From assembly GCA_947311845.1 (NCBI GenBank), contig CAMZMU010000034.1, positions 83,444,079-83,508,078 on the forward strand: a stretch of 64,000 bases of DNA. The letters run 5' to 3'. The notes below the pieces were generated by a model. The model worked only from the letters and a program-made list of their open reading frames with translations, ran no database searches and had not been told where the DNA came from. The DNA is from Poa pratensis (taxonomy: Eukaryota; Streptophyta; Magnoliopsida; Poales; Poaceae). The translations under genes were made by a program, and so were the position numbers. How positions within the stretch are numbered: position 1 is the first letter of the stretch; the number at the start of each line of letters is the position of its first letter. Shown piece by piece: positions 36,622 through 48,250 of the stretch.

Positions 36622-38763
36622 CTACGCTCCTCTGTCCCTGGTCTGCCCCGGCGAGCTGCCGCCCTCGCTGCCCGCCACCGAGCTCGCGTACCGGTGCCTG
36701 TCACCTCTGGTCTGCCCTGGCGAGCCACCGCTCTCGCTCCCCGACACCGAGCTCGCGTACCGGTGCCTGCCACCTCTGTTCTGCCCCGGCGAGCCACCCC
36801 TCTCGCTCCCGGCCACAGAGCTTCCATACCGGGGCCTGCCGGCCCTCTGCACGGCCATTCTCTTCGTGCCCGTCGCCGCCTCACCACCACGTTCCTTCTC
36901 CCTGTCAACAACCTCGGCCTTGTCAGCGACGACCGCCGGCGCCGTGTAGACGAAGGTCGCGGCGGGCACGTGGCCGCGCGCGCTGAGCAGCGGCTCGAGG
37001 GCGTCGACGACCTCGCGCATGGTGGGGCGGGACCTGGGCAGGCTGTTGAGGCAGTTGTAGGCCACCACGGCGGCCTTCTCCGCGGCCTCGTCGGAGTAGC
37101 TCCCCTCCAGGTCGGGTCCATCACGCGGTGCAGCCTGTCGGGGCGCCGGAGGTATGGCCGCGCCCAGTCCACGAGGTTCTGCTCCCGCCGGCCCCGCCGC
37201 TTGTCGACGCTGCGCCGGCCCGTGAGCAGCTCCAGGAGGACGACGCCGTAGCTGTACACGTCGCTCTTCGCCGTGAGGTGGCCCGTCATGATGTACTCCG
37301 GCGCCGCGTAGCCGTGGGTGCCCATGATGGCGGTCGCCGAGATGTGCGTGTCTTCGCCCACCGGACCCTCCTTCGCCAGCCCGAAGTCCGACAGCTTCGC
37401 CGTGTATTCCTGCGATACACATACAGTGAGACGGTACAGTTAGAAGATCACATCCACGTGTACTGATAATTTTGCTCGGTGCGTGCACGATGTTCTCGTG
37501 TCAAATTCTGGTGCCCGCGTGTTTATCTTGTGTAACTAGAGTGTCAAGCAAGGTGGTTACTTGTTTGGTAAGGTTAGTTGATCAGTAGACAACTGACTTA
37601 GACATGTCCTACAGTTGTAGTTTATTCTAGCTGGTGCTAATATAGCCTGGTCCTCAAGTGTCCGTTTCCTATCTGCTCACCATGACAGGGACATCCTTGA
37701 CTGAATCGGTAAGAGGCATAAACAAAACAGAAAGATGGCTACTGATGCTGATTCTGTGTTGCGTTTCGCCATTTTTAATAGCAACATGCCGTTATTAATG
37801 TGTCACTTGGTTAGTTGGCCGCCATTACCACGTAACCGAAGATTTGGTCTCGTGCTAGCTTGATCAAGTCTAGCTAAGAGATTGGCCAACTAGCTACTAC
37901 TTTAAACCGTGCTTGCCTGCACGTAGGATACTGAAACGGGGCAGAGATCTGGTCGAACGGAACGGAATGGGGAGTTGGGAGGGAGGAGTAGGTACTGACC
38001 GAGTCGAGCAGGATGTTGGAGGCCTTGAAGTCTCTGTAGATCACCGGCGTCTCCGCCTCGTGCAGGAACGACAGCCCCTTGGCCGCCCCCACGGCGATCT
38101 TCAGCCTCGTCGCCCAGGGCAAGGTCGACAGCATATCTGCACACAGAAATCATCTGAGATCAATACATATATCGATGTCGAAATGAGTTGCGATCAATCA
38201 ACGAAAAAGCAAAAATTCTTACTCTTGAAGAGGTGGTGCTCGAGGCTGCCCCTGGCCATGAACTCGTAGACGAGCATGCGGTGGTGGTCCTGGCAGCAGT
38301 ATCCGAGGAGCTTGACGAGGTGCGGGTGGGTGAGCTGCATGCCGAGGTAGACCACCTCCGCCAGCCACTCCCGGTGCCCCTGCGGCCCCTCGGCGTCCAG
38401 GTACTTGACGGCCACGTGCTGCGGCTCGATCCCGGGCACCACCCTGTCGTCGAGGAAGCCCTTGTAGACGGGGCCGAACCCGCCGGAGCCGATGAAGTGG
38501 CTGCCGGAGAAGTTGCGGGTGGCGAGCCGCAGCTCGGAGATGGTGAAGGCGTGCATCCCCGAGGAGGCGAGGGTGCGGGAGAGGTCGTCGAGGGACAGCG
38601 TGCGCAGGCGCGCCGTCGAGCTCTGCAACCGCGCCATCTTCTTCGCCTTCTTCTTGGTCGATGGCGGCGTCCTGGTCGGGGTGGTGGTTTCGTACAGGTC
38701 TCCCACCGCCGCCGGGTCGGCGCCGCCGCGTGGGGTGAAGCACCCCTGGAGGAACGCCTTCAT
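36622..38763 (-). CDS. RLCK-VII protein kinase, RIPK-like (kinase A)
   Basis: Receptor-like cytoplasmic Ser/Thr kinase. Exons on the minus strand: 38763-38223, 38136-38000 and about 37410-36622. Motifs in order: [10 protein letters not shown]-terminus, glycine loop [11 protein letters not shown], catalytic-loop YRDFKASN (RD kinase), DFG in [20 protein letters not shown] activation segment, SDVYSYG. Its closest known family is Arabidopsis RIPK and PBL kinases, which act below immune receptors at the plasma membrane; that role is inferred. A single base is missing after VMDP (near 37112, compared with kinase B), shifting subdomains X-XI. Read past it, the rest of the kinase fold, a 23-residue repeat tail and the stop at 36622-36624 are all in one frame. 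It is paralogous to kinase B, including introns, promoter and 3' UTR. It may be a functional gene with a sequencing error or a recent pseudogene. Confidence 0.82.
36632..36838 (-). repeat. Three 69-bp tandem units in the kinase A C-terminal tail
   Basis: Units at 36632-36700, 36701-36769 and 36770-36838 each encode about 23 residues of the form R-x-RY-x-SSV-x-GSE-x-GGSPGQ-x-R (with small changes). Kinase B has one such unit just before its stop. The tail is rich in Gly, Ser and Arg and is probably disordered. Confidence 0.85.
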
Positions 38764-38892
38764 GGCGAGTTCGTGGTGGTGGACTGGTGGTGGCGCGCGC
38801 GGCGAGTTTTCTTTGTCGGAACGTCCGGCTAGCTGGCTCGTGCTGGTCGGATGGGAATGGGATGATAATGGGTTGACACGACGGAGGCGGAG

Positions 38893-38900
38893 TATATATA
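38893..38900 (-). promoter_or_regulatory. TATA box of kinase A
   Basis: TATATATA lies 130 bp upstream of the kinase A ATG, within a region alignable with the kinase B promoter, where TATATATA is also present. Confidence 0.65.
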
Positions 38901-39129
38901 ACCACGAGGCGCGCAGCGTGGGTTGGTCGGATCGGATAAAGCGTGTGGGAGCGGAGGATCTGATGATTTGACCGGGCCGCCCCGGGCGACGCGGCCGTGC
39001 GTGAATTAATAATCCGTGTGGGGCAGAGGCTTCTTCTTTCCGTTGGCTGGCTTAGGCGCTTAGCTAAAGGTGAAGGCGACTCCCTCAGAAGTCAAAAACA
39101 AACAAGGGAAGAAGAACGATGCAGCTGGA

Positions 39130-39740
39130 TGGTTTTTTTTTTTTTTTGCACACAACCAACTTCCTCATATATTCACCAAGAACATCCACATACACAGTAC
39201 ATAGATCGAAGAAAAAGAACACACATACGAGGAGGAGGAGGATCCAGAAGCTGCGGGAGCACCGACCACGCCGGCGTCGGAGCTGAAGAAAACCACCTTC
39301 CATCTTGCCGCTGTCAGGGATGCTTTTGCCCTATGAGAGACGCCGCCGTGCCCGCCCGCCGCGCCGCGGCGGAGCTTGAATCGATGAACGGCCGGGGCGA
39401 GCGCCCCCCTGTCCCATCCACACCTCCTTGCCGGAGTCGTCTTCAAAACCGCCGCAGGACGAAGTCGAGGAACCCCGCGCGCCCCGGGATCCGAGCAAAT
39501 CCACTGCCAGGACGGAGACCGCCACTGGATCTGGCAGCAGATCGAGACACGGCGCGGATCCGCCGATCCGCGGGTGCCGGAGGAGCAGACGCACCAGCCC
39601 GGAGCTCCACGAGCGCCGCCGCCGGGGAGGAGAAGCATCTGCAACAAAAACCACACCAGCCCGGAGCTCCACGAGCTGGATGGTTGGCATGCAGTGGCAG
39701 GACGGCATCTCACGTACCGTACGTACGTACGTAGTACAGC
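39130..39740. other. GC-rich unassigned segment upstream of kinase A
   Basis: It begins with a T15 run and continues GC-rich with several overlapping open frames on both strands (the longest 245 codons, plus strand). A CAGCCCGGAGCTCCACGAGC piece occurs twice near 39595 and 39657. No protein family is recognised. It is probably transposon-derived. Confidence 0.4.
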
Positions 39741-39860
39741 GACCGATACATGTATAAATGATATCTGAGTTCGTCAGGCAGTGATGTCGCGACAGTTATA
39801 GTACATACTATGTGTAGATTCTTGGACTACGGAAACGACTTGTTCGTCTTGTACGTACTA

Positions 39861-40020
39861 CCTCTGTTTTTTAATACTCCTACTTGATTGGACATTGTAC
39901 ATCTTGACTAGATGCATACTTGATTGGATGAATATGTACAGTTAAACATGTCTACATACATGTACATACATATGAATCTAGGTAAAAGTTAAAACATCTT
40001 ATATTAAAAAACGGAGGGAG
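39861..40020. mobile_element. Stowaway-type MITE
   Basis: A 160-bp AT-rich element has a degraded left end CCTCTGTTTTTTAATA and right end TTAAAAAACGGAGGGAG as inverted repeats, flanked by TA on each side (39859-39860 and 40021-40022). These are the Stowaway (Tc1/mariner) hallmarks. Confidence 0.8.
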
Positions 40021-40066
40021 TACTAGCTAATTCGATTAAGGCGACTAGCTAGTGTGTGATGTAAGG

Positions 40067-41182
40067 GCATCTCCACTCGTGGCGCAAACCCAGGCGCTAC
40101 TTTTTGCTACTTTTGGTGTCTTGGGAGGGTGCCGGCGGTATTTTGATTCTTGGGGTGGCTGATTCTCCAGCCGTGCTCGCACCCAGGAGTAGCAGCGGGG
40201 ACACGTGGCACCAAGAAATCAAGAAATTTGTTCAATAGTCCACGCGCTCCCGGCGAAGATGGATCGGCAGCACGCGCTCCTCGGGCCGACGGAGGCGAGC
40301 ACCATGGTGAGGGCCACCGTGCGGGTGGTCTTGTCACTGGTGCTTGCTAGGAGGTGAGGGAAGGTCGAGAGCAAGCAGAACTTCGACCGGCAGAGCTCCG
40401 TCGGAGTGGAAGAAGACGGGCCCGTGAGCCACGAGCTCAAGCTCGCGTAGAGGAAGCCTGACGCCGGCCACGCTCCGCCACGGACGCCGGCCACCCTCCG
40501 CCCCGGAAGCCGGCCAAGCTCCGCCCCGGCCGCAAGCGTCCCTCCGCCCCGGAAGCGGCGAGCTCGAGGAAGAGCTGCCGGCAGCCTACATCTCGCGGCT
40601 CGCGCACGGAGAAGGGCGCGGTGGCCGGGGAAGGGCGCGACGGAGGCCTCCATCACGCGCCGGCCGGGGAAGGGCGCCGCGGCGGCCTCCATCTCCCTCG
40701 CGTGTGGCCGGGGAAAAGCTCAGATGGATGCCGAGCCGGGCGAGCCGGGCGGCGGCGCGAGGGGCTAGATGGCGGCGAGCAAGGGCGGAGGGGCGGAGCA
40801 GGGGTGGCGAGCTCGAGGGGCGGAGGGGCGGAGCAGGGGCGGCGAGCTCGAGGGGCGGAGGGGCGGCGGCGCGAGCTCCACGCTGCCTTCGTGCCTTCCG
40901 TGTGTGGCTGTGAGGAAAAGGAGATGAAGCACATGGTGGGCCTGGACGAAAAAGAGGAGAGAGAGGGAGCAGAGAGACTGACAGTGGCCCTGCTTGCATG
41001 CCATCGCCCCCCCAGGCGCAACCCAACGCCTTGGGTTTGGCCTGGGTGCGCCGGCGCTAAAAAGGCGCTAAACGGCGCTATTTGAGGTCCTGGGGGCACG
41101 TCTGGAAGCATTTCAGCGCTATTCGGCGCCATTTGACCAAAAAAGTGGCCTGGGGGGCTCCTGGGGGCACGGCTGGAGATGC
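40067..41182. mobile_element. GC-rich element bounded by GCATCTCCA inverted ends
   Basis: It starts GCATCTCCA (40067) and ends TGGAGATGC (41182), a perfect 9-bp inverted repeat, with GGGGGC and CAGGCGC motifs near both ends. The interior is GC-rich with repeated GGGGCGGAGGGGCGG blocks (about 40780-40870) that open all six frames by composition. The ORFs are not credible genes. No clear TSD was found, so the class is not assigned. Confidence 0.45.
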
Positions 41183-42544
41183 GTACAAAGTCATTTTGAA
41201 AACTCCGGATTTGTCACGGGTGCGGATGCATCCATTATGTAAAACATTTTTAACTTTCTTTTAAAATGTCAGAAAAATTCAAATAAATTTTCGGATATAC
41301 ATCATGACATTTTTATGTTAGCAAAAAAAGTTTCGCGAAAAAGACATTTTTTTAAGACTTGTGCAAAAAAGACAAAAAACAATCGCGTACAAAGTCATTT
41401 TGAAAACTCCGGATTTGTCTTTTTACACAGCCCACAAATTTTCTTTGGAATTTTTTGACATTTTGAAAAATGTTTTTTGAGCAGTGGGTGCATCTAGACC
41501 TATGAGCCGATATAGATTTTTGGTGTTGTAAGAGATAATTGCATAAAACCAACACAATTAGGGCAGACCCACTGCCAGGATTTAAAACCTAAGATTGCCT
41601 CAATTGTGGTGGGCTTGACATGTCATAAATACCCTTAGCTAGCGTGCCTAACCGAGCGAATCAGTCATTCGCGCCACGTTTTGCCTCGATCCTGGTGGTG
41701 TTTTTCCAAAAAAAAATAGTATATGGTGGTTTTCTGCAAAGATTGACTCAATTGTGATGGTTTTCTGCAATTGTCTCCTGACGCATTGAGTTTTGGAGTC
41801 GTTGTAGCGGAGGGAGTCGCTTTGTGTACCCTTTCTGGTGCTTACCCATGTTGTTTCGTAATGGATGCTTATGAGTTACCACAAGTCTTGTAGTATGACA
41901 TCGATCTCAAAACAATACATTAATGTTTTGTTGAAGTAACATAGTTTTTTTCCTGATAAAGAGCATTTATTACTCTTAGTATCACGATGATACAAAGGTT
42001 TACACTTGGCTTCTGCATAATTAAAATACACACAACAACAAAAACAAGTAAAAAAACTTAAAAGGCGATGTACAAGGATCCTAGAGAGCTCATAAAAACG
42101 CCTAGTGATCTGGAGGAACAATACGTAGATCACGCTGCCATTTATGTGGTTTAAAAATAAATTTAGTGTATGCTCCATCGTGAAGACATCTCCATAAATA
42201 GGTCTTGAAACTCCACAGGTTGAAAAGACGGCCATTAACGAAACATATGCGTGCACCGGTAGATGACCTGCGTAAGAGATTTTTTTTTTAATCATTAACA
42301 AACCTTGCCATTTCTATATAGACAAAGCAAACATATTACAAGCGCTCCCACACCCTAAAATGAACTCTATAGTTGTGATCAATATAGCATAACTAGTTGC
42401 CAAAAATATTTGCAACATTACGTGATGGATACAAGTTAGACTTTACTTGATATTGAGTGACCAAATAGAACACAGAAACGAACATTGGCGTACGTGACAC
42501 GGATCTTGAAGGACGAGTTAACGGTGAAAACCATGTTAGTACTA
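41183..42544. other. AT-rich intergenic DNA
   Basis: No gene was found. A 35-bp direct repeat beginning GCGTACAAAGTCATTTTG occurs at 41181-41215 and 41385-41419, about 200 bp apart. Confidence 0.5.
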
Positions 42545-42667
42545 CTCCCTCCGTTCCAAATTAATTGACTTGGCTTTGTTCAAATATGGATGTATCTATA
42601 CTTGTTTAATGTCTAGATACATCCGTGTATAACAAAATGTGTGTCAATTAAATCCGAACGGAGGGAG
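42545..42667. mobile_element. Stowaway MITE
   Basis: CTCCCTCCGTTCC at the left and GAACGGAGGGAG at the right form terminal inverted repeats, flanked by TA (42543-42544 and 42668-42669). It is 123 bp. The interior resembles the MITE at 48128-48250, so they belong to one subfamily. Confidence 0.9.
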
Positions 42668-43002
42668 TAGTAGGTACGGGAGCCGGTAAATTTCCGTGTT
42701 GAGAAGTTGAGATAGTGTGTGAAACGGAGGATGCAGAATGGTTTGCGCGGCGGTAAATCGATCGATCAATCGATCCGTGTGGTGTGCGGGGCGACGTTGA
42801 TGGCGTACGTGAGAGCTTTTTCGTTTGTTTTCATCTCGGTTGGCGGATTGGGTGAGTTGGTATGCGCTGTTTCTGTGAAAGGTGAATGTGACTTACTCGA
42901 TCGTTCAAGCCTCTACGCAAAAAAGGTGAACAGCTGCCTGAGAAGGATGCATGTGGAGTGTAGTTCATGCAAGTAGATCTCATGTTGGATCGATACGTGT
43001 TG

Positions 43003-43970
43003 CACTACAGGAAACCGTCAAAACGCCGACGGCGGCCCGCCGTCGGCGTAGCAAAGATCGCCGTCGGCGTATCGGCGTCGGCGTAGGACGCTGTCGGCGT
43101 ATGAAAACTGCCGTCACAAAACGGACGTCGAACGTCTCCGTCTGCTCCACCTATACGCCGACGGCAGTGCCGTCGGCCTAGGCTGCCGCGTGTGCTGGTC
43201 TGGTGCGTCTGGGAGGAGTATGACGCCGACGGCAATGCCGTTGGCGTAGGTATGACCATATGGTCCTCCAGCGTCGACGTGGCGCCATCCTGTGTGTCCC
43301 CACAGCATCCTACGCCGACGGCAATAGTCTTGACCATATTTTCAGTTTCGGCGAAACCCCGAATCCGCTGGGAAAAACCTAACGTTTTCGTCTACCCCCA
43401 TAGACGTGCGTCGAAAGGGGTAGCCCAGTGGACTTTTTTGCTTGGTTCTGTTAGGTTAGGCCATACGAAGGTATTTTACATGTGTTGTTTTTATTTATTT
43501 TACATGTATATGTTGTAGGGTTGGGTTCCGGGAAACTCGAACCGTTATTTTACGGGGGTGGGATACTGAAATTGGAAGGGAAATTATAGGTCCAATATAT
43601 ATATAAATTATAACTACATTAAATATTATATAGAGAAATAAATAAATAAATATTATATAGAGAAATAAATAAAAAAAGGTTCAGATATACGCCGACGGCC
43701 GCCGTCGGCGTTGAAGTACACGTGTACACCGACGGCACGGTCGTCGGCGTATCAATGCCGCTGGACGTTCCGTCACGGCGTTCTTTTGTACGCCGACGGC
43801 AAGTTTTACGCCGACGGCTGCCGTCGGCCTTAGCTGGATACGCCGACGGCGCTTCGTACGCCGACGGCTGTGTGGGCGGCTGCCCTATCTCGCGCTGTAC
43901 GCCGACGGCCCCGACATTTAGCCGTCAGCGTACAGTACGGCCGTCGGCGTAGTGTGGCTTTCCCGTAGTG
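43003..43970. mobile_element. Non-autonomous CACTA transposon (968 bp)
   Basis: It begins CACTACAGGAAA and ends TTTCCCGTAGTG, matching inverted CACTA ends, with a 3-bp TTG duplication at 43000-43002 and 43971-43973. Subterminal zones (43015-43325 and 43685-43960) hold about 20 copies of ACGCCGACGGC or its complement, often in back-to-back palindromic pairs, as expected for transposase-binding repeats. The middle (43330-43680) is AT-rich. There is no transposase, so it must be mobilised in trans. Confidence 0.92.
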
Positions 43971-43989
43971 TTGCAGTGTGATGCAACGC

Positions 43990-44380
43990 AAGTTTTCGTG
44001 ATTGGGATGGAGAAATATGATTGGAAGAAACCGTGGGTGTGTGTCGCAGTCAGCGTGTGGGAACTCTTCCTGGCATCTCTCGCTTTTGGAAGGAAGCAGT
44101 TGGTCGGCATTATTCTAGCTTTGCATCGTCGTCTCATGGTGACGGTAGGATGGCGACACACCTACTGAAAGCTTCTTTGACAAGACCAGTTCGCGCCTAT
44201 GTTTCTGTTGTTAGTTCCGGGGAATTCAACAGCATCTCTTTTCTTTTTTTTCTCAACAACATCGGGAAATTGGACAACATTTTTCTAGTTCTCGACAAGA
44301 AGTCAACAACCTGGAATTTGACATAATGCCTTTCTGAAAGAGCGGAAAATGACTTTTAACTTGTATATACCACGATGATG
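43990..44380. repeat. Segment shared with 57655-58030
   Basis: It is homologous in the same orientation to 57655-58030 over about 390 bp, with shared runs such as ATATGATTGGAAGAAACC, TTTTGGAAGGAAGCA and GACAAGAAGTCAACAAC allowing for indels. No coding potential is conserved. The copy here directly follows the CACTA element. Confidence 0.75.
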
Positions 44381-44930
44381 TAAGTTCATTGGTCTTATCT
44401 TCTAGAGTCTTCGTTCAGTTCAAGATGAAGGCTTACTTTGTAAGGCACCTCAATTATACGTAAGAATATCTATCACTTGATGAAAAAAATCCCAGCCATG
44501 GAATTTTCTCTCACGGGGATACGCCAAGCCATGCATCATAAAATTAAATTAAAGAAGGAGTTTGCCAAGGAATTTAGAGCGTCGATCCGGTCAGCAAAAA
44601 CGAAACAACACCAGTTACCCACTATCTTACTGATTAGAGTACGCCACGGTCGGTGTCTTCTTTGACTCTACGGGGGAGGGGGTGTGACGGAGTCACCTTT
44701 GATACTTAGTCCCACAATCTTGTGTATGCGAGGAGGACATGTGGTTGGAGGGGGTACTTAGTCACATTTGGCGGATGTCATTGCAACTGGGTGTGATGGT
44801 GTCTATGGTACGGTCCAGCGGGTGTATTCGAGCTCACACGAACACCCATGATACCCAACTTGAAAGGGACTTCCATATTGCCTAGCTTCGTCACAATTAG
44901 CACTTCTCAAGTACAAATCTTAATAACTGA
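44381..44930. other. Unassigned intergenic DNA
   Basis: No gene, bounded repeat or RNA gene was recognised. Confidence 0.4.
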
Positions 44931-45700
44931 ATTCCAATTATTCTAATTTGGGATGATGAAAATGCGACTAGAGCTATTCGGTCGGGACTTTCTTTAGGGG
45001 CAACTTCTGCTCAAGTGGCTAATTTTGTTAGTATTATTAAGAATTTAGAGGTGGATCGAGCGATGGTTATGTTAAAGAAAAAAAAAGGAGAAAACGACAC
45101 GTAATGAGGATGATGGTCAGTATAACTTGTTTGTTTCTAAGGTTTTCAATCTCTTTGAAGAATTGGTCGACGAAGATATTAGGGGCTTAGATGATCATGC
45201 TGATCAACCTACCGAGGTATGAAAGTCACATGCCGCTCAAATACAAAAAAATGGTTTTCCTTTCAGTCGTTCGTCATAGAACTAGGATTAGAAACAAAAA
45301 ATCTTAATGAAAGGTATGCTGCAGAACAATGTCTTGGGATCAAGCTAAGCATTGTTTATCCAGAAAACTTCCCGGGGATTGTGATTGGTTTTAATTACTA
45401 TACTGGAGATATGGAGATCCAATTTTGCGGGGAGAGTTAGATTTGATGTGGTTTTGCCTTCTACCTCAAGGGAGGTCCGGGGGCATTCTTGTTGGATTAA
45501 TATGGCGACTCTCCGTGTAAAAAATGTTGATATCATATATTATTGTGTTAAATTCCACTTAAAATCAAAGCAAGATGGTTTGTGTCGATCTTGGCTGCGG
45601 TGTATATATAGTGCTGCCTACGATGCAAAAAAGTCAGAGTTTTTTTTTCTAAACTTGTTCGGGTATGTGAGTCGGAATTGCTCCCTATGTCGGTAAGGGC
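44930..45700 (+). pseudogene. Decayed LINE-like fragment (endonuclease part)
   Basis: In mixed plus-strand frames from about 45430, remnants such as GRSGGILVG and YYCVKFHLKSKQDG resemble the plant LINE endonuclease middle region, broken by stops and indels. Upstream (44930-45200) there are gag-like scraps, including GATSAQVANFVSIIKN. It is strongly decayed and belongs to a different family from LINE-1. Confidence 0.5.
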
Positions 45701-45969
45701 AATTTTAATATTATACGCCGACAAGAAGAGAAAAATGATAGTAACAATATTAATTCTTTTTTTTTGAGCTTAAGATAATCGATATCCACCGTTCGAATAG
45801 ATAGAATAGAATTGACCCAGTTTATAAGGGAAACTGGGCCCAAAAACCATACAAACTTTACAGTTCCCTGTTTACGAGGAAAACAGGGCCAAAAAACCGC
45901 ACAGACGATGCGACCCGCCGCCCACACGACATAAGTCGAACAAACGCCACAACACACACCACCCATTCC

Positions 45970-46320
45970 GGGGCCGCCACCCCGGCGTAGCAACCAGATC
46001 GACCTTCGCATTGCCCGAAAACGATCCAGTCATGGTCGACAAACCCTCTGCCCGCGCAGTCTTCATCCAGGTCACCACCAAAACCAACCTGTTCCGGGGC
46101 CGCCGCCCCGGCGTAGCAACCAGATCGACCTTCGCATTGTCCGAAGGCGATCCAGTCAGGTCGACGAACCCTCTACCCGCGCAGTCTTCGTCCAGGTCGC
46201 CACCCAGACCCACGCTCAACAACGGCTCTGCCTCATAGAACCGTTGTCGTGTGGGAGCCCGAGGCCGCTGCCTCGGCGTACCACCACCATCCGGGGCCGC
46301 CACCCCGGCATCCACCTCCC
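45970..46320. repeat. Tandem duplication of a GGGGCCGCC-CCCCGG unit
   Basis: Two adjacent units of about 120 bp (45970-46095 and 46096-46213) share GGCGTAGCAACCAGATCGAC, CCTTCGCATTG and CGCGCAGTCTTC. A partial third core occurs near 46292. The ORFs across it are by-products of composition. Confidence 0.7.
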
Positions 46321-46449
46321 TTAACCACACGTCCAGTTTGCACATCCGCCGCGAAACCGTCGCACCACGCTGGCCAATAACTCCAAGGCGACGCCTCCAA
46401 CAATGTAATGACGAGACCGTCACTGCCGCCCGCTCGCTAGGAGCTTAGA

Positions 46450-47700
46450 TTTTCACCCGGAGATTTTGAAACCACATGCGTTAGTCGAGGTCAAAAAGCT
46501 CCACAACGACGCGATCAAGAAGGAGAACGACGCCCGAAGGCGCCGCCGTCGTCGGCACCGACCGAAGTCCGTGCAAGCTTTCGCCCGGAGTTCAACCCGA
46601 CAACAAAGCTTCGGGAGCTGCACAATGGCATCTTGGCCATGTCATCAACCACCTTGCTCCACCGCATGCTGCTGCCGCCGCGGAACCTCCCTCCACGGCA
46701 GCCGCCCTGCCCGTCGCTCACCTCCTACCGAAGCAGGCTTTGGTCCGGGGCCGCCTCCCCGGCTTCCTCGCTGCCCTGGTGCCGAAGAACGGCAGCAAGG
46801 GTTGCCACGCCTGCTGTCATGCCGCCGGGACCGCCACCACCTCCAAGGTCCGTGCCGCACAGCTAAAGCATCCCCGCACGTCTCCACATCCACCGCACGC
46901 CCGCAGCCACGCCGGCCCGCGACCACTGTCACGCCGCCTCGCCCGGCCTTGTCACCTCCGAGCTCGCCGAGGGAGCCGCGCCATCTGGAGGAGAAACCGC
47001 CCCGCCGCCCCATCCTCGGGCGCGCCCGGCTTTGCCGGCACCCCCTCCGGTGGCGGCGATGCGGGGGAGGGTGGCGGGCGAGGGGCTGGCGGCGGCGCTT
47101 CTAGGGTTGCCCCCGAGCCGGGCTGACTTTGTTGTGCTGTTGCCTGAACTACCAAGATACAATTTTAATTCTTGTTAGCCTTTCATGTTTAATGTGATTA
47201 TTTAAAGCCTTGATCCAATGGAATAATTCTCTATGAAAGACAATTTAGATAGGCTAACTGGCGAGAAAATACCAAGTTGCGGAAAACTAGATTTATTAGC
47301 GTCGAGTGGGGGCAAAAGTTTTGTTGATGCTTCCTTTTTTTTTGCGGAAACACCCCCAGATCTATTAGTCAGCACAGCAGATACAACGCACCCCACAAAA
47401 CCCAGAAATTACAACCGGGTCCCTGGGATCCCAGCACACATCCACCACCGACGCGGAAGGGGAACGCGCCGCCGCATCGCCGATCCGGCACCCACCTGGC
47501 GCCGGCGCATCCTTGAACGCCACGGACGAAATCATCACGGTCGGGAAGTTGCCCTTCTCAGCCTCTGCGTGCTCGCACGACGAAGGGGAGGAGCGCTGGA
47601 GTCGTACCACTGCGCCGGGTCGTCTACCTCGCCGGCCGGCAAGGAAGACGGAGACCTGGAGAAGGCCGAAGCACCCGAGGCGTTAACCCGGTATCATACT
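46450..47700. other. GC-rich DNA without a credible gene
   Basis: Many overlapping open frames occur on both strands (longest 212 codons, 46466-47104), with proline- and arginine-rich low-complexity products. No family, intron logic or start context supports a gene. A short AT-rich gap at 47160-47330 divides two GC-rich blocks. The second starts with a T9 run at about 47334, as transposon ends in this window often do. Confidence 0.4.
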
Positions 47701-48127
47701 GCATTATTTATTTGTTTTATTTATTCTGGTGATGAGCACACCTTGATAATAAAGACATTTATCGTTTGAATTATCCTTTATGCGTTAGGAAGGATTCTAC
47801 GATATGACGCATCTCTTGTTAATTAACTAACCCCGTAGCTTTTGTAGAACTTGTTTCACAGACCGAACGGCACATAGTGACGTACTCGGAACTCTAGATT
47901 AAATCCAAATTGGAGACCAACCAGTCGCATTTTTTTTGTTCTGTGCATACGCGTCAAAGGCCTGACACTGATTCGGAAAGGCCAGGAGAAAAGTGCAGGA
48001 ACTTCCTTGTCCTGAACCATATAGACCTGTTACAGTACAACGGACGACGCTTAATTGACGCACGTTTACGTTGGACTCTTTCTAGGGCTAGCAAATACTA
48101 TAGCATGCATGTGTGACCTACCACCTA

Positions 48128-48250
48128 CTCGCTCTGTTCCAATTTAATTGACTTGCTATGCACCAAATATGGATGTATATGGACATGTAACAAGTCTATA
48201 TACATCCACATATAGTGCATAGCAAGTCAATTAAATTGAAACGGAGGGAG
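48128..48250. mobile_element. Stowaway MITE
   Basis: A 123-bp palindromic element ends in ACGGAGGGAG, with a slightly decayed left end (CTCGCTCTGTTCC). It is flanked by TA at 48126-48127 and 48251-48252. The two arms pair over most of their length around TGGATGTATATGGAC. Confidence 0.88.

Noticed and set aside
38188..38832. 214-codon plus-strand ORF overlapping kinase A
   Set aside because: Antisense shadow of the kinase exon 1, produced by high GC content.
38997..39734. 245-codon ORF upstream of kinase A
   Set aside because: Arginine/proline/alanine-rich composition, no family, overlaps other frames in a GC-rich transposon-like block.
40219..41132. Several ORFs of 120-160 codons on both strands
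   Set aside because: They lie inside a GC-rich repeat-filled element with inverted ends; composition alone keeps all frames open.
43015..43960. Regularly spaced palindromic repeats resembling a CRISPR array
   Set aside because: Repeats are about 11 bp with irregular spacers and lie inside CACTA ends with a TTG duplication; plant nuclear DNA.
46466..47104. 212-codon ORF
   Set aside because: Proline/arginine-rich, no known domain, overlapping equally long frames on the other strand.
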